Origin: Bradyrhizobium liaoningense
GTDB taxonomy: Bacteria > Pseudomonadota > Alphaproteobacteria > Rhizobiales > Xanthobacteraceae
Assembly: GCF_018130825.1 (NCBI RefSeq)
Contig: NZ_JAFCJS010000001.1
Coordinates: 1,302,001 to 1,366,000 of the forward strand
DNA: 64,000 bases
Direction: 5' to 3'
The position numbers were made by a program, and so were the translations under genes. This document shows, piece by piece, positions 1 to 8,615 of this stretch. Positions within the stretch are counted from its first letter, which is position 1, and each line of letters opens with the position of its first letter. Below the pieces are notes generated by a model. That model was not told where the DNA came from. It saw nothing but the letters and a program-made list of their open reading frames with translations, and did no database searches.

Positions 1-195
1 AAGCAAGTTCGCTTATCAAACAAAGATACCCACTTGCTCTTTTCGCAACTCGGCGCGAAGTTGGGATTAATACCCGCACAAACGGTGAGCTTGGCCTTCA
101 CCACTATTTGGGCGCAGAATAACAAGCAGGCCGTCGAAAAATTGGCGACCAGCATCATCGAATTCAGCGGAGCCGGAAAGGCCAAACTCGCCTGA
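1..195 (+). CDS. C-terminal fragment of an unknown protein, cut by the window edge
   Basis: Frame 1 is open from the first base to a TGA at 193-195, giving 64 residues that end in FSGAGKAKLA. The residues look like real protein (mixed helix, no low complexity), but I recognise no family. Base composition is clearly less GC-rich than guaA and everything to its right, and it shares this with the DUF2971 gene next door. The start lies outside the window. It could also be a chance open frame, since 64 codons is short, though a stop-free run of this length in moderate-GC DNA favours a gene. Confidence 0.45.
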   Translation, partial: KQVRLSNKDTHLLFSQLGAKLGLIPAQTVSLAFTTIWAQNNKQAVEKLATSIIEFSGAGKAKLA

Positions 196-377
196 AATAG
201 ACAGACGCCGAGCAAGATGATGAAAGCTTGTCCGAACCAGAGAATCGGAAACCCGTTCAGTATCCGGGCGGACGTTAAGGCGACACTCTGTCAGTGAAGT
301 GCATGACGAACTTGTCTAGATCTCGGTAGGTCCGTCGCGAATTATTTGGCCGACGAGCTGACCGCAAGCAAGCACGC
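196..377. other. Intergenic stretch of lower GC, nothing recognised
   Basis: This is the gap between two genes that converge on each other (the left fragment on plus, DUF2971 on minus). I see no convincing terminator hairpin, repeat or small gene. Confidence 0.4.
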
Positions 378-1322
378 TTACTTGCGATATGGTGCGCTTG
401 AACGACGAAACGTGATGCCAGAGTGGCCATACCCCAATGAATCCGCGAGATATGTAAGAACGCGCGTGCTCTCCATTGCGGGGGCGCGCGGTCCGATTAC
501 AATTTCTTCAATCGGCATAAGTTTCTCATCCTGAGCGCTCGTCATATCGAGCACTCGATAAGGAACCAAGCGATTAGCCGAAGCTCTGTATCGCACCTCG
601 CCTCTGAGGGCCATGATTCGCCACTCTCGCTCTTCGTGAAAGGCCGGATGCTTACATTCGAACGCGACTTCATGCAGAAACTCGCTGATCCTCAATTGCA
701 CCCAACTCTCGAAAGTCGTCTCTGGCCATCCATAGGTATGAAGCCGACTTGCGAACGGTGCGAGCGCAGAAGCAAAGTCCGAGAAGTATCCAGTGACTAT
801 TTGCTCCTCAGCGGATCCACCATAGATCATCCGCTTAAGGTTAGCCTCATGATCGGATAAGACTCGAAGCTTGCTCGGATCGAAGCCTATGGCAAAGCCC
901 ATTCCGTCCGCCGCATATGCTCGCCACTGACTGAGCACATCTCCATCTTCAGAAAAGCAGGCTACGTAAACGCCGAGTCCAATTAGCGTTCGGCGGAAGG
1001 TTGCTCCCACCTCGGAGGTCTGCCGGAATTGCTCAACGAGGAACTCGGATCCTTTGGAGTGTCGCGCACCGAGGTGGTTCGCGACGTTCTTGAACAATGA
1101 CGCTAACTCGTCCTCATCGTTGAGATAATCTGTATGTGTCGCCCAAATCTGGCGGTTCTGAAGGATACCAAGAAGGGCAGTGGCGTCGCAGTAGTGATAG
1201 ATTAATCTCGGAAGTGCCCGTCGCCCATGAAGCGCCCTTAGCCCCCTATCATAGGCAGTGTGAACTCCTGTCACGAGCTCTCTTGGCGGACGCACTCGCC
1301 GTCCGACACCGCGCCCTTTCAT
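378..1322 (-). CDS. DUF2971 domain protein
   Basis: About 314 residues if the ATG at 1320-1322 is used. That ATG overlaps the guaA stop codon as TGATG, which favours translation coupled to guaA. A second in-frame ATG at 1331 lies three codons further upstream. The run LIYHYCDATALLGILQ, followed by IWATHTDYLNDEDELA, is the usual opening of DUF2971 proteins, and CFSEDGDVLSQWRAYA is the family's second conserved block. The function of DUF2971 is not established. Codon use is markedly less GC-rich than in guaA, so the gene looks acquired. The N-terminal 40 residues are rich in Arg and Gly and may not all be translated. Confidence 0.75.
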   Translation of the reverse strand: MKGRGVGRRVRPPRELVTGVHTAYDRGLRALHGRRALPRLIYHYCDATALLGILQNRQIWATHTDYLNDEDELASLFKNVANHLGARHSKGSEFLVEQFRQTSEVGATFRRTLIGLGVYVACFSEDGDVLSQWRAYAADGMGFAIGFDPSKLRVLSDHEANLKRMIYGGSAEEQIVTGYFSDFASALAPFASRLHTYGWPETTFESWVQLRISEFLHEVAFECKHPAFHEEREWRIMALRGEVRYRASANRLVPYRVLDMTSAQDEKLMPIEEIVIGPRAPAMESTRVLTYLADSLGYGHSGITFRRSSAPYRK

Positions 1323-2920
1323 CACTCCCACTCAATCGTCCCAGGCGGCTTGCTCGTCACGTCGTACACCACCCGGTTCACGCCCTTCACCTCGTTGATG
1401 ATGCGCGTGGCGGTCTCGCCCAGGAATTTCATGTCGAACTGGTAGAAGTCCGCGGTCATGCCGTCGGTGGAGGTGACGGCGCGCAGGCCCACGACGTAGT
1501 CGTAGGTGCGGCCGTCGCCCATGACGCCGACCGTCTTCACCGGGAGCAGCACGGCGAAAGCCTGCCAGATCTCGTCGTAGAGGCCGTGCTTGCGGATCTG
1601 GTCGATGTAGACGGCGTCCGCTTTGCGCAGGATGTCGAGCTTGTCCCTGGTGATGTCGCCGGGGCAGCGGATGGCGAGGCCCGGGCCCGGGAACGGGTGG
1701 CGGCCGACGAAGATTTCGGGGAGGCCCAGCTCACGGCCGAGCTTGCGCACCTCGTCCTTGAACAGCTCGCGCAAGGGCTCGACGAGCTTCATGTTCATGC
1801 GCTCGGGGAGGCCGCCGACATTGTGGTGCGACTTGATCGTGACCGAAGGTCCGCCGGTGAAGGAGACGCTCTCGATCACGTCGGGGTAGAGCGTGCCTTG
1901 CGCGAGGAAATCGGCGCCGCCGATCTTCTTGGCCTCAGCTTCGAACACCTCGATGAAGAGGCGGCCGATGGTCTTGCGCTTGGTTTCGGGATCGGTGACG
2001 CCTTCGAGCTCGCCCAGGAATTGCTTCGAGGCATCCACGTGCACGAGCGGGATGTTGTAGTGGTGGCGGAAGAGGTCGACGACCTGCTCGGCCTCGTTGA
2101 GGCGCATCAGGCCGTGATCGACAAACACGCAGGTGAGCTGGTCGCCGATAGCCTCGTGGATCAGCACGGCCGCGACCGCTGAATCGACGCCGCCGGAGAG
2201 ACCGCAGATCACCCTGCCCTTGCCGACCTGCTGGCGGATCTTTGCGATTTCCTCCTCGCGGAAGGCGCGCATGGTCCAGTCGCCGGTGAGGCCGGCGATC
2301 TTGCGCACGAAGTTGCGGATGAGCTTGGCGCCGTCGGGCGTGTGCACCACTTCGGGGTGGAACATCAGGCCGTAATATTTGCGCTTCTCGTCCTGGATAA
2401 TCGCAAAGGGCGCGTTCGGCGAGGTGCCGGCGACGGAGAAGCCCGGCGGCATTTTTGTGATGCGGTCGCCATGGCTCATCCAGACCTGGTTCTTGCCACC
2501 GGGCGACCAGACATCCTCGAACAGCTTGCTCGGCGCCTTCACCTCGACATCGGCGCGGCCGAATTCGCGGTGATGGCCGCCCTCGACCTCGCCGCCCAGC
2601 TGGGCCGCCATCGTCATCTGGCCGTAGCAGATGCCCATCACGGGGACGCCGGAATCGAAGATCAATTGCGGGGCGCGGGGCGAGCCGGCTTCGTGCACCG
2701 ATTCCGGGCCGCCGGAGAGGATCACCGCCTTCGGCTTCATCTCCTTGAAGGCCTCTTCGGCCTTGTTGAACGGGACGATCTCGCAATAGACGCCGTCCTC
2801 GCGCACGCGACGCGCGATCAGCTGCGTCACCTGGCTGCCGAAGTCGACGATGAGAATCTTGTCATGCGCCGAGGCCACGGAGGGCGTCGACGCGGAGCGG
2901 TCGTTCTGTGCTGCTGTCAT
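1322..2920 (-). CDS. guaA: GMP synthase (glutamine-hydrolysing)
   Basis: Converts XMP to GMP with glutamine and ATP in the cytoplasm, the last step of guanine nucleotide synthesis. With the ATG at 2918-2920 it is 532 residues, near the usual 520-525. The N-terminal class I amidotransferase domain has the nucleophile Cys98 in GICYGQ and the His188/Glu190 pair in FHPE. The ATP-pyrophosphatase domain has the SGGVDS loop at 242-247, and the C-terminal dimerisation domain ends in KPPGTIEWE. An in-frame ATG 57 bases upstream would add an atypical Arg/Ala-rich leader and is not preferred. guaB lies about 14 kb to the right on the same strand. Confidence 0.97.
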   Translation of the reverse strand: MTAAQNDRSASTPSVASAHDKILIVDFGSQVTQLIARRVREDGVYCEIVPFNKAEEAFKEMKPKAVILSGGPESVHEAGSPRAPQLIFDSGVPVMGICYGQMTMAAQLGGEVEGGHHREFGRADVEVKAPSKLFEDVWSPGGKNQVWMSHGDRITKMPPGFSVAGTSPNAPFAIIQDEKRKYYGLMFHPEVVHTPDGAKLIRNFVRKIAGLTGDWTMRAFREEEIAKIRQQVGKGRVICGLSGGVDSAVAAVLIHEAIGDQLTCVFVDHGLMRLNEAEQVVDLFRHHYNIPLVHVDASKQFLGELEGVTDPETKRKTIGRLFIEVFEAEAKKIGGADFLAQGTLYPDVIESVSFTGGPSVTIKSHHNVGGLPERMNMKLVEPLRELFKDEVRKLGRELGLPEIFVGRHPFPGPGLAIRCPGDITRDKLDILRKADAVYIDQIRKHGLYDEIWQAFAVLLPVKTVGVMGDGRTYDYVVGLRAVTSTDGMTADFYQFDMKFLGETATRIINEVKGVNRVVYDVTSKPPGTIEWE

Positions 2921-3069
2921 GGCAAGCAGATACGCGACCGCGCCCCTGCCCGCAACCGCGCTGGCCCGCGCGCCCACATTCTTCTTTGGGCATGGACAAA
3001 TCGATATAGGTAAGTATTATTGACCTAATTGCCCACCAGCAAACAGGGGCCGATCAGGGAGAAACGCTC

Positions 3070-3441
3070 GTGTCACAGCACCATCAGCCAGCAACGCTCG
3101 CCGCGCTCGGCCGGACCTGGGTCGAGGCCTGGAACGCGCGCGATCTCGAATGCGTGCTCGCGCTTTATGACGAGGCGGCGGTGATGACCTCGGACCGGAT
3201 TCCGGTGATGGGGTTCGACGCCAGCGGCACGGTGCGCGGCAAGGAAAGCTTGCGGGCCTATTGGGGCAAGGCGCTGGGGCTGCTGCCGGAGCTGCACTTT
3301 TCGCTGATCGACGTGTTCGTCAGCCCCGACAGCGTCGTGGTGTTCTACGCGAACGAGCGGGGCAAGAAGATCTGCGAGTATCTGCGGGTGAACGATGCGG
3401 GGCTGATCGTACAGGGATCGGCGAACCATTTGGTGGGGTGA
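3070..3441 (+). CDS. SnoaL-like / NTF2-fold protein
   Basis: A 123-residue protein with a GTG start at 3070 and a good ribosome site (AGGGAG) about 8 bases upstream. The sequence LAALGRTWVEAWNARDLECVLALYDEAAVM, followed by VRGKESLRAYWGKAL, is typical of the cone-shaped NTF2/SnoaL/ketosteroid-isomerase fold. Members include polyketide cyclases, isomerases and many uncharacterised small-molecule binding proteins, so the substrate cannot be read from sequence. It is divergent from guaA with about 150 bases between starts, so the two promoters probably share that gap. Confidence 0.75.
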   Translation: MSQHHQPATLAALGRTWVEAWNARDLECVLALYDEAAVMTSDRIPVMGFDASGTVRGKESLRAYWGKALGLLPELHFSLIDVFVSPDSVVVFYANERGKKICEYLRVNDAGLIVQGSANHLVG

Positions 3442-3464
3442 GTGCCGCCTCTCGATGAGCATTC

Positions 3465-3583
3465 GTAGGGTGGGCAAAGGCGCGCTTGCGCCGTGCCCAC
3501 CATCTCTTCGGGATCGCCGAGACATCGTGGGCACGCTTCCGCCTTCGCTCTTCGAGCGAAGCCGGATGCTTTGCCCACCCTAC
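3465..3583. repeat. Palindromic repeat, GTAGGGTGG family, copy 1
   Basis: Outer arms are perfect 15-mers: GTAGGGTGGGCAAAG at 3465-3479 and its reverse complement at 3569-3583. Inside, gggcaaaggcgcgcttgcg and a second GCCCACC block suggest nested pairing. Related copies lie at 4890, 31185 and 42987. Confidence 0.85.
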
Positions 3584-3620
3584 GGACTTGCGCTTTTTGA
3601 GCAGCGATTTCGCTCATTTC

Positions 3621-3751
3621 CCGTCATCCTGAGGTGCGAGTGGCGCGATGCCACGCATCGCGCCGGGAGCCTCGAAGGATGCACGGCCGAGCTGCAGCCG
3701 GGCCGTCGCCCTTCGAGGGCCGCTGAAGAAGCGGCCACCTCAGGGTGACGG
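3621..3751. repeat. Palindromic repeat, CCTGAGG family, copy 1
   Basis: Begins CCGTCATCCTGAGG and ends CCTCAGGGTGACGG. The last 43 bases (3709-3751) occur again, exactly and in reverse orientation, at 32488-32530. Confidence 0.85.
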
Positions 3752-3781
3752 TGATGGAAATGGAGCGCGCTGGACCACAGG

Positions 3782-3892
3782 CGTCATTGCGAGCGCAGCG
3801 ACTTGTCCGCCTAAGCCTTGGCGAAGGCGGAAGCAATCCAGACTGTCGCTGCGGATGCATTACTGGATTGCTTCGCTGTGCTCGCAATGACG
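3782..3892. repeat. Palindromic repeat, CGTCATTGCGAG family, copy 1
   Basis: Perfect 12-base outer arms CGTCATTGCGAG (3782-3793) and CTCGCAATGACG (3881-3892), with inner ACTGGATTGCTTCGC versus GAAGCAATCCAG pairing. A second copy with the same arms lies at 40376-40461. Together with the two repeats before it, this fills the 512-base gap between 3441 and 3954, in which I see no gene. Confidence 0.85.
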
Positions 3893-3953
3893 GAGACTGC
3901 GGCACGTGCGTGCGCTAACAACGGCACCGCCGGCTCTGACACAGGATTCCCCG

Positions 3954-4286
3954 ATGAAACTCCCGACCTCCCCCTTCACCGTCACCGACTGGAGCAAGGT
4001 TGCGCCGACGAGGCATGCCGGCGAGGCCGGCGAGGCCACATGGCGCACGCTCAATATCGGCGACCTCAGGGTGCGGATGGTCGAGTATTCGCCGGGCTAT
4101 CTCGCCGACCATTGGTGCGACCGCGGCCACGTCATCTTCGTGGTCAAGGGGGAGCTCGATTCGGAGCTGCGCGACGGCCGCAAATTCAAGCTGACGGCGG
4201 GGATGAGCTACCAGGTCTCGGACTTCGGCGACGCCGCGCACCGGTCCTCGACGGCGTCAGGCGCGACGCTGTTTATCGTCGACTGA
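3954..4286 (+). CDS. DHCW-motif cupin-fold protein
   Basis: 110 residues from ATG 3954. The segment YLADHWCDRGHVIFVVKGELDSEL carries the DHWC motif that names this cupin group, with the GH and E positions of a small one-domain beta barrel. No enzymatic role is established. A longer in-frame version starting at 3906 would begin inside the neighbouring repeat and is not preferred. A 10-bp-stem hairpin follows the stop codon. Confidence 0.8.
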   Translation: MKLPTSPFTVTDWSKVAPTRHAGEAGEATWRTLNIGDLRVRMVEYSPGYLADHWCDRGHVIFVVKGELDSELRDGRKFKLTAGMSYQVSDFGDAAHRSSTASGATLFIVD

Positions 4287-4293
4287 GGGCTGA

Positions 4294-4317
4294 TTTGCGG
4301 TGCATTTGCACCGCAAA
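4294..4317 (+). terminator. Perfect hairpin after the cupin gene, possible terminator
   Basis: TTTGCGGTGC-attt-GCACCGCAAA forms a 10-bp stem with a 4-base loop 8 bases past the stop codon. There is no run of T on the plus strand, so intrinsic termination is uncertain. It may instead protect the 3' end. Confidence 0.45.
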
Positions 4318-4554
4318 ATAGCAAAGTCCCGGAACGTGCCGGGCCACGGGTGGTGCCTTGAAGAAGTCCAATTATCTCGCTATATTGTGATCATCGATAC
4401 TTGGCCGAACGACTGGGCCGCTTCGCCTCGTCTTTAGACAGGCGCGCACGCTTCAGATGATTTCTCCAAAACATCGACTCATCAGGGCTATGGGCGCAGC
4501 GACGCGTACCGGCCCACGTGCGTACCGTCTCTAACTAACTAAAGGAAGTTCCCC

Positions 4555-4764
4555 ATGGCTATGGGCACCGTGAAGTGGTTCAACACCCAAAAGGGTTATG
4601 GTTTCATCCAGCCGGACGACGGCCAGAAGGACGTTTTCGTCCACATCAGCGCCGTCGAGCGTGCCGGCCTCTCGTCCCTCAACGAGGGTCAGAAGGTCTC
4701 GTTCGACATCGTCGCCGACCGCCGCAGCGGCAAGTCGTCGGCTGACAATCTCCGCGTCGGCTAA
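4555..4764 (+). CDS. Cold-shock protein of the CspA family
   Basis: 69 residues, one OB-fold cold-shock domain. RNP1 (KGYGFIQ) and RNP2 (DVFVHI) are both present near residues 15 and 28, so single-stranded nucleic-acid binding is expected. AAGGAAG sits 7 bases before the ATG; the second Met, two codons in, is also possible. The nearest gene upstream ends 268 bases away, so a long 5' leader, common for csp genes and often a temperature-responsive RNA, is plausible. A strong intrinsic terminator follows. Confidence 0.93.
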   Translation: MAMGTVKWFNTQKGYGFIQPDDGQKDVFVHISAVERAGLSSLNEGQKVSFDIVADRRSGKSSADNLRVG

Positions 4765-4816
4765 TCGCCCGCGCAACGTTCTGACCGCGGACGTACCGGC
4801 AGAACGCTAGAAAAAG

Positions 4817-4856
4817 AAAGCCCCGCGACCGGGATCGGTCTGCGGGGCTTTTGCTT
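4817..4856 (+). terminator. Intrinsic terminator of the cold-shock gene
   Basis: AAAGCCCCGC (4817-4826) pairs with GCGGGGCTTT (4842-4851) around a GATCGGTC-containing loop, and TTTTGCTTTT follows. It is the clearest rho-independent terminator in the window. Confidence 0.88.
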
Positions 4857-4889
4857 TTGGGGAGAATGACAACGTCGATCATCGGTGCC

Positions 4890-5029
4890 GTAGGGTGGAT
4901 TAGCCCTGCGGATTGCGCGAAGCGCAAACCGCTCGGCGTAATCCACCAACGCATGCTTCCCCGGACAGAGAAGAAGGTGGATTACGCCAGCGTCTGCGCT
5001 TTGCGCAGCCGCCGGCTAATCCACCCTAC
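4890..5029. repeat. Palindromic repeat, GTAGGGTGG family, copy 2
   Basis: Outer arms GTAGGGTGGATTA (4890-4902) and TAATCCACCCTAC (5017-5029) are perfect complements. Inner GTAATCCACC and GGTGGATTAC also pair. It ends 6 bases before the rsmB stop codon, so it lies in that gene's 3' end region. Confidence 0.85.
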
Positions 5030-5034
5030 GAGAG

Positions 5035-6333
5035 CTACGTCTTCTTCAACACCGAGACGAAGAACCCGTCGGTTCCCGTCCGCCGCGGCGTCATCAGCCA
5101 GCCCTCGGCCGACTGCAGCGCGGCGTCGGCAAAAGCCTCGGCCTTGTCCCAGAGCACGCTCGCGGTCTGCTCGGGCGGCACCACCGCGAACTCGGGATGG
5201 CGGCCGACGAACGCCCTCACCTGCTCGCCGTTCTCTTCGGACAGCACCGAGCAGGTGATGTAGGCGATGCGGCCGCCCGGCTTCACCAGGGGAACCGCAC
5301 GCGCGAGCACCTCGGCCTGGTCGCGCAGGCGGATCTCCAGCGCCCCCGGCCGCATGCGCCATTTGGCGTCGGGGTTGCGGCGCCAGGTTCCGGTTCCCGT
5401 GCAGGGCGCGTCGATCACGACGAGGTCGGCTGAGCCGCGGATATCGGCCAGCGGATCGGCCTCGCCCTTGGGCGTGCGGATATCGGCATTGTGGACGCCG
5501 GCGCGCGACAGGCGCTCGTGGATCGGGGCAAGCTGGCGCTTGTCGCGGTCAGTCGCGATCAGCCGGCCCTTGCCCTGCATCAGGGCGGCGAGCGCCAGCG
5601 TCTTGCCGCCGGCGCCGGCGCAGAGATCGATCACCTGCTCGCCGGGTTTTGCCGCGGTGAACTGGGCCGCAAGCTGCGATCCTTCATCCTGCACTTCAAT
5701 TGCGCCCTTGATGAAATCCTCTTCCGCCTGGACGCCGGGGTTGCGCGCATCAGCCGAAAGCTCGATGCGCAAACCCGTTGCCGACCATTGCGTCGGTTTC
5801 GCATGAAGATGAGCAAGATTGCGCAGCACCTTGTCGCGATTGGATTTTAGCGTGTTGACGCGCAAATCCAGCGGCGCCCGGCTCGCCATCGCGGCGGCTT
5901 CCGCGGCGCGGTCCTCGCCGAACACTTTTGCGAAGTGCGGATCGAGCCATTCCGGGTAGTCGCCGGCGACGGAAGCCGGCGCGTCCTTCAGGGAGCGATG
6001 GCTGAGCGCCGCCTCTTCGGCCTCGGTCAGCGGCGTCGGAGCGAAGCGGCTGCCGTCGAACAGCGCGGCCATGGTGGCCGTGTCCATGTCGCGTTCGAGG
6101 CGGAGCATGCCGATCAGCCGCGCGCGCGCGGTGTCGGCGTCCATCAGGTACGCGCTCGAGGCGTAGCGGCGCAGCACGTCCCAGACGAGGCCGGCGATGG
6201 CGGCGCGGTCGCCGGAGCCGGCAAAGCGGTGCGCGGTGCCCCACTCCTTCAGCGCCTTGGCCGCAGGCACGCGGTCTCTCTCGATGGTGTCGATCAGTTC
6301 GATGGCTGCGGACAGCCGGGCAGCGGGGGTCAT
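5035..6333 (-). CDS. rsmB: RsmB/NOP-family RNA m5C methyltransferase
   Basis: 432 residues. The N-terminal 1-130 resembles the NusB-like RNA-binding domain of RsmB. The Rossmann methyltransferase domain has the SAM loop IDLCAGAGGKT (235-245), the general Cys311 in DAPCTGTGTWRRNP, and the nucleophile-side Cys361 in YITCSVLSEENGEQV. RsmB methylates C967 of 16S rRNA in E. coli; the exact target here is inferred. Start ATG 6331-6333 is followed by a natural MTPAARL. It is separate from guaA and sits back to back with the MAPEG gene on the same strand. Confidence 0.9.
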   Translation of the reverse strand: MTPAARLSAAIELIDTIERDRVPAAKALKEWGTAHRFAGSGDRAAIAGLVWDVLRRYASSAYLMDADTARARLIGMLRLERDMDTATMAALFDGSRFAPTPLTEAEEAALSHRSLKDAPASVAGDYPEWLDPHFAKVFGEDRAAEAAAMASRAPLDLRVNTLKSNRDKVLRNLAHLHAKPTQWSATGLRIELSADARNPGVQAEEDFIKGAIEVQDEGSQLAAQFTAAKPGEQVIDLCAGAGGKTLALAALMQGKGRLIATDRDKRQLAPIHERLSRAGVHNADIRTPKGEADPLADIRGSADLVVIDAPCTGTGTWRRNPDAKWRMRPGALEIRLRDQAEVLARAVPLVKPGGRIAYITCSVLSEENGEQVRAFVGRHPEFAVVPPEQTASVLWDKAEAFADAALQSAEGWLMTPRRTGTDGFFVSVLKKT

Positions 6334-6367
6334 TTGAATCTTTCAGATTGGATGCGACGGCTAAGCG

Positions 6368-6790
6368 TCAGATCACCAGGAGCATTCTCAGCGCGAAGTA
6401 GATCCACATCGCGAGCAGCACGAGCACGCCGGCGAGCCAGATCGTGGAGCGGCGGCCGAGATCGTTAGAGGAGACGAACACGCCGGCATGGGCAAAACGC
6501 GCCACCACGAACACCCAGGACATCAGCACGATGAAGAGATCGGCATGGCGCAAGGGCAGCGCCAGCGCGATCAGGGCGTAGAACAGCACCGGCAGCTCGA
6601 ACTGGTTGCGGTAGCAATTGCCGATCTGGGTGGCGTCCTTGGGCCAGTTCGGCTCGCCGAGCGCAATGTCGCGGATCTTGGTCTCGCCCGAAACCAGCGT
6701 CTTGCGGCGCGCGAAAACCATGCCGATCAAGAGCGCGAAGGTGAGACCGACCTGCACGAAGACAGGCAGCAGGACCATTTGGACGGACAT
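6368..6790 (-). CDS. MAPEG-family integral membrane protein
   Basis: 140 residues from ATG 6788-6790, which has GGGAAAG just upstream; the longer open frame starts in non-coding DNA. Four hydrophobic helices are visible (about residues 5-25, 58-85, 86-105 and 117-138). YRNQFELPVLFYALI is the conserved MAPEG helix-2 motif. The family contains eukaryotic glutathione-dependent eicosanoid enzymes; the bacterial role is unknown. It lies 34 bases upstream of rsmB and may share its transcript. Confidence 0.8.
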   Translation of the reverse strand: MSVQMVLLPVFVQVGLTFALLIGMVFARRKTLVSGETKIRDIALGEPNWPKDATQIGNCYRNQFELPVLFYALIALALPLRHADLFIVLMSWVFVVARFAHAGVFVSSNDLGRRSTIWLAGVLVLLAMWIYFALRMLLVI

Positions 6791-6946
6791 CGGAACTTTC
6801 CCGTAAGGCGGATCGCCGCGGACCGTCATTAGCCGCGACTTCTCACGCTGACAATCAGCGAGTTGAACCGGTGTTCCCGCTCTTGCGACCAACCGCTGAT
6901 TGTTAAAGCAATTTTGGTCCCTTAGGCCGCAAGGCGAGCCAGCGCC

Positions 6947-7561
6947 ATGAACACCCTGTCCAGCCTCTTGACCGAATCCGCCGATGGCGGGCTCGGCATC
7001 CTGATGTCGGCGCTATCAGGCATCGCCACGGCGCTCGCGGTGGCGCTGGCGATGACGGTGTATTTCCGCCTGAGCTACCGGAGCTGGCGCGACGTCGTCA
7101 GGCACGGCCTCGCCACGCTCGCCGCCATCGCCCTGCTCGCCTTTGCTGGCTACGACATGCGCCACGCCGCGCTCGCCTATCTCGGCCTCAATCCGTCCAA
7201 GCCCGCGGTCGAGTTCGAGATCCGCATGCCCCGCGAGATGCTGGCGACGGTGAGCGACAGCCAGATCGAGCTGCACACCGACCGCAACCAGACCCTGGCC
7301 CTGGTTGGCGACGTGCGCGATCTCGCCGACGGCCGCGCGGTGCTGCGCGGCGCGGTGGCGCTCAACCACCGCACCGCGGACCGCGTGCTGGTCGTGAGCC
7401 TGCCCGGCAAGGGCACGTTCGAATTCCGCCTCCGCCTTGCCGCCGAGCCGCATCGCTCCCTGGAGTTCGGCCCCTGGCACCTCGCCGATCGCATCGCTTC
7501 GCCAGCGGCGGGCGCAGCCGCCCCGCAGGACGCCTACACGATCCGCTACCGCGTGCTTTAA
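6947..7561 (+). CDS. Uncharacterised membrane-anchored protein
   Basis: 204 residues. Two hydrophobic helices lie at about residues 18-42 and 52-68, followed by a soluble domain of about 135 residues rich in beta-strand-like segments (FEIRMPREML, DRVLVVSLPGKGTFEFRLRL). I recognise no family. The topology predicts both termini and the large domain on the same side, probably cytoplasmic or periplasmic depending on the charged loop YRSWRDVVRHG (positive inside). It is divergent from the MAPEG gene. Confidence 0.7.
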   Translation: MNTLSSLLTESADGGLGILMSALSGIATALAVALAMTVYFRLSYRSWRDVVRHGLATLAAIALLAFAGYDMRHAALAYLGLNPSKPAVEFEIRMPREMLATVSDSQIELHTDRNQTLALVGDVRDLADGRAVLRGAVALNHRTADRVLVVSLPGKGTFEFRLRLAAEPHRSLEFGPWHLADRIASPAAGAAAPQDAYTIRYRVL

Positions 7562-7630
7562 ACTTAGTTCGGTCGTGAAACGTGGCGTGCCGTCATCGTT
7601 CCGACGCGGGAGCGCCGGTATGATGAACTC

Positions 7631-8473
7631 ATGTCCGAATTTCGCCTCACGCAGATTTCCGACACCCATCTCGGCCGGCGCTTTCCCGGCCTGATCGCGA
7701 ACTTCCATCGCGTCAGTGAGCACATCGACACAGACAGGCCCGATCTCGTCATCAACACCGGCGACGTTTCCTTCGACGGGCCGACCAGCCGCGACGATGT
7801 CGAATTCGCAAAGGGTCTGCATAACGCCCTGCCCGTCGCCTGCCGCTACATTCCCGGCAATCACGACATCGGCGACAATCCGACTGCGATCGGACCTGCG
7901 CCGAAGCCGCCGATCGCGGAAGCGCATCGCCGGCGATTCTGCGAGATCATCGGCGAGGACCATTGGTCGTTCGAAGCCGCCGGCTGGCGCTTCATCGGCC
8001 TCAACACGCTGGTGATGAATTCAGGCCTCGCCTTCGAGGCCGAGCAGTTCGACTGGCTCGCCGCCGAGATCTCGCGCGTGAACGGCAGGCCGGTCGCGCT
8101 GTTCCTGCACAAGCCGCTGTTTCTCAACCAGCCCGACGATCCCGAGACACCTGAAACCTCGATCCGCTACGTGCCGCAGCCGGCGCGGGCGCGGCTGATC
8201 GAGATGTTTGCACGTGTCGACCTGCGCCTCATCGCCAACGGCCACGTGCATCAGCGCCGCGACTTCACTTATCGTCATACGCGCCACGTCTGGGCGCCGT
8301 CGGTCGGCTTCAGGATCAACGACGCCCGTCAGGACCGCATCGCGATCAAGGAGACCGGCCTCGTCGAGTACCGCTTCCGGTCGGACAGTTTCGAGGTCCG
8401 TCACATCAGGGCGGCCGGCCAGGCCGACATCGATATCGAGGAGATACTCGCCCAGATGGGCGGCGAGCATTAG
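7631..8473 (+). CDS. Calcineurin-like metallophosphoesterase
   Basis: 280 residues. All metal-binding blocks of the family are present in order: ISDTHLG (7-13), NTGDVSFDG (about 41), IPGNHDIGD (about 77) and NGHVHQRR (about 200). The closest general relatives are the Icc/CpdA-type phosphodiesterases, but the substrate (cAMP, another phosphodiester or a phosphomonoester) is not readable. No signal peptide, so cytoplasmic. It ends about 140 bases before the PLP-deaminase gene, and a pair of palindromes in that gap suggests a separate promoter there. Confidence 0.9.
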   Translation: MSEFRLTQISDTHLGRRFPGLIANFHRVSEHIDTDRPDLVINTGDVSFDGPTSRDDVEFAKGLHNALPVACRYIPGNHDIGDNPTAIGPAPKPPIAEAHRRRFCEIIGEDHWSFEAAGWRFIGLNTLVMNSGLAFEAEQFDWLAAEISRVNGRPVALFLHKPLFLNQPDDPETPETSIRYVPQPARARLIEMFARVDLRLIANGHVHQRRDFTYRHTRHVWAPSVGFRINDARQDRIAIKETGLVEYRFRSDSFEVRHIRAAGQADIDIEEILAQMGGEH

Positions 8474-8536
8474 CTCAATTCGCGGGCATAATTCCCTATC
8501 TGAATACCTCATTGCCTCGAACTTGTCCCCATAATG

Positions 8537-8567
8537 GCCAAATTTGGCTAATGACAACGTTGTCATT
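8537..8567 (+). promoter_or_regulatory. Two adjacent perfect palindromes, candidate LacI-type operator
   Basis: GCCAAATTTGGC (8537-8548) and AATGACAACGTTGTCATT (8550-8567) are both perfect palindromes, one base apart, 49 to 79 bases upstream of the deaminase ATG at 8616. An 18-bp palindrome with a central CG is the form of many LacI/GalR-family operators, and the last gene of the block encodes a LacI-family protein. Regulation by that protein is inferred. Confidence 0.65.
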
Positions 8568-8615
8568 CGAACATATCGTTCATTCCAGCGGTCAGGGGCC
8601 GCTGAGGGAGCGACG

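Noticed and set aside
2342..3013. Plus-strand frame opposite guaA
   Set aside because: His/Arg/Ala-rich mirror of guaA codons, without protein-like segments.
3442..3953. Possible small genes in the gap before the cupin gene
   Set aside because: The short frames there are translations of palindromic repeats.
4294..4317. Hairpin after the cupin gene as a strong terminator
   Set aside because: The stem is perfect but there is no T-run, so only a weak call was kept.
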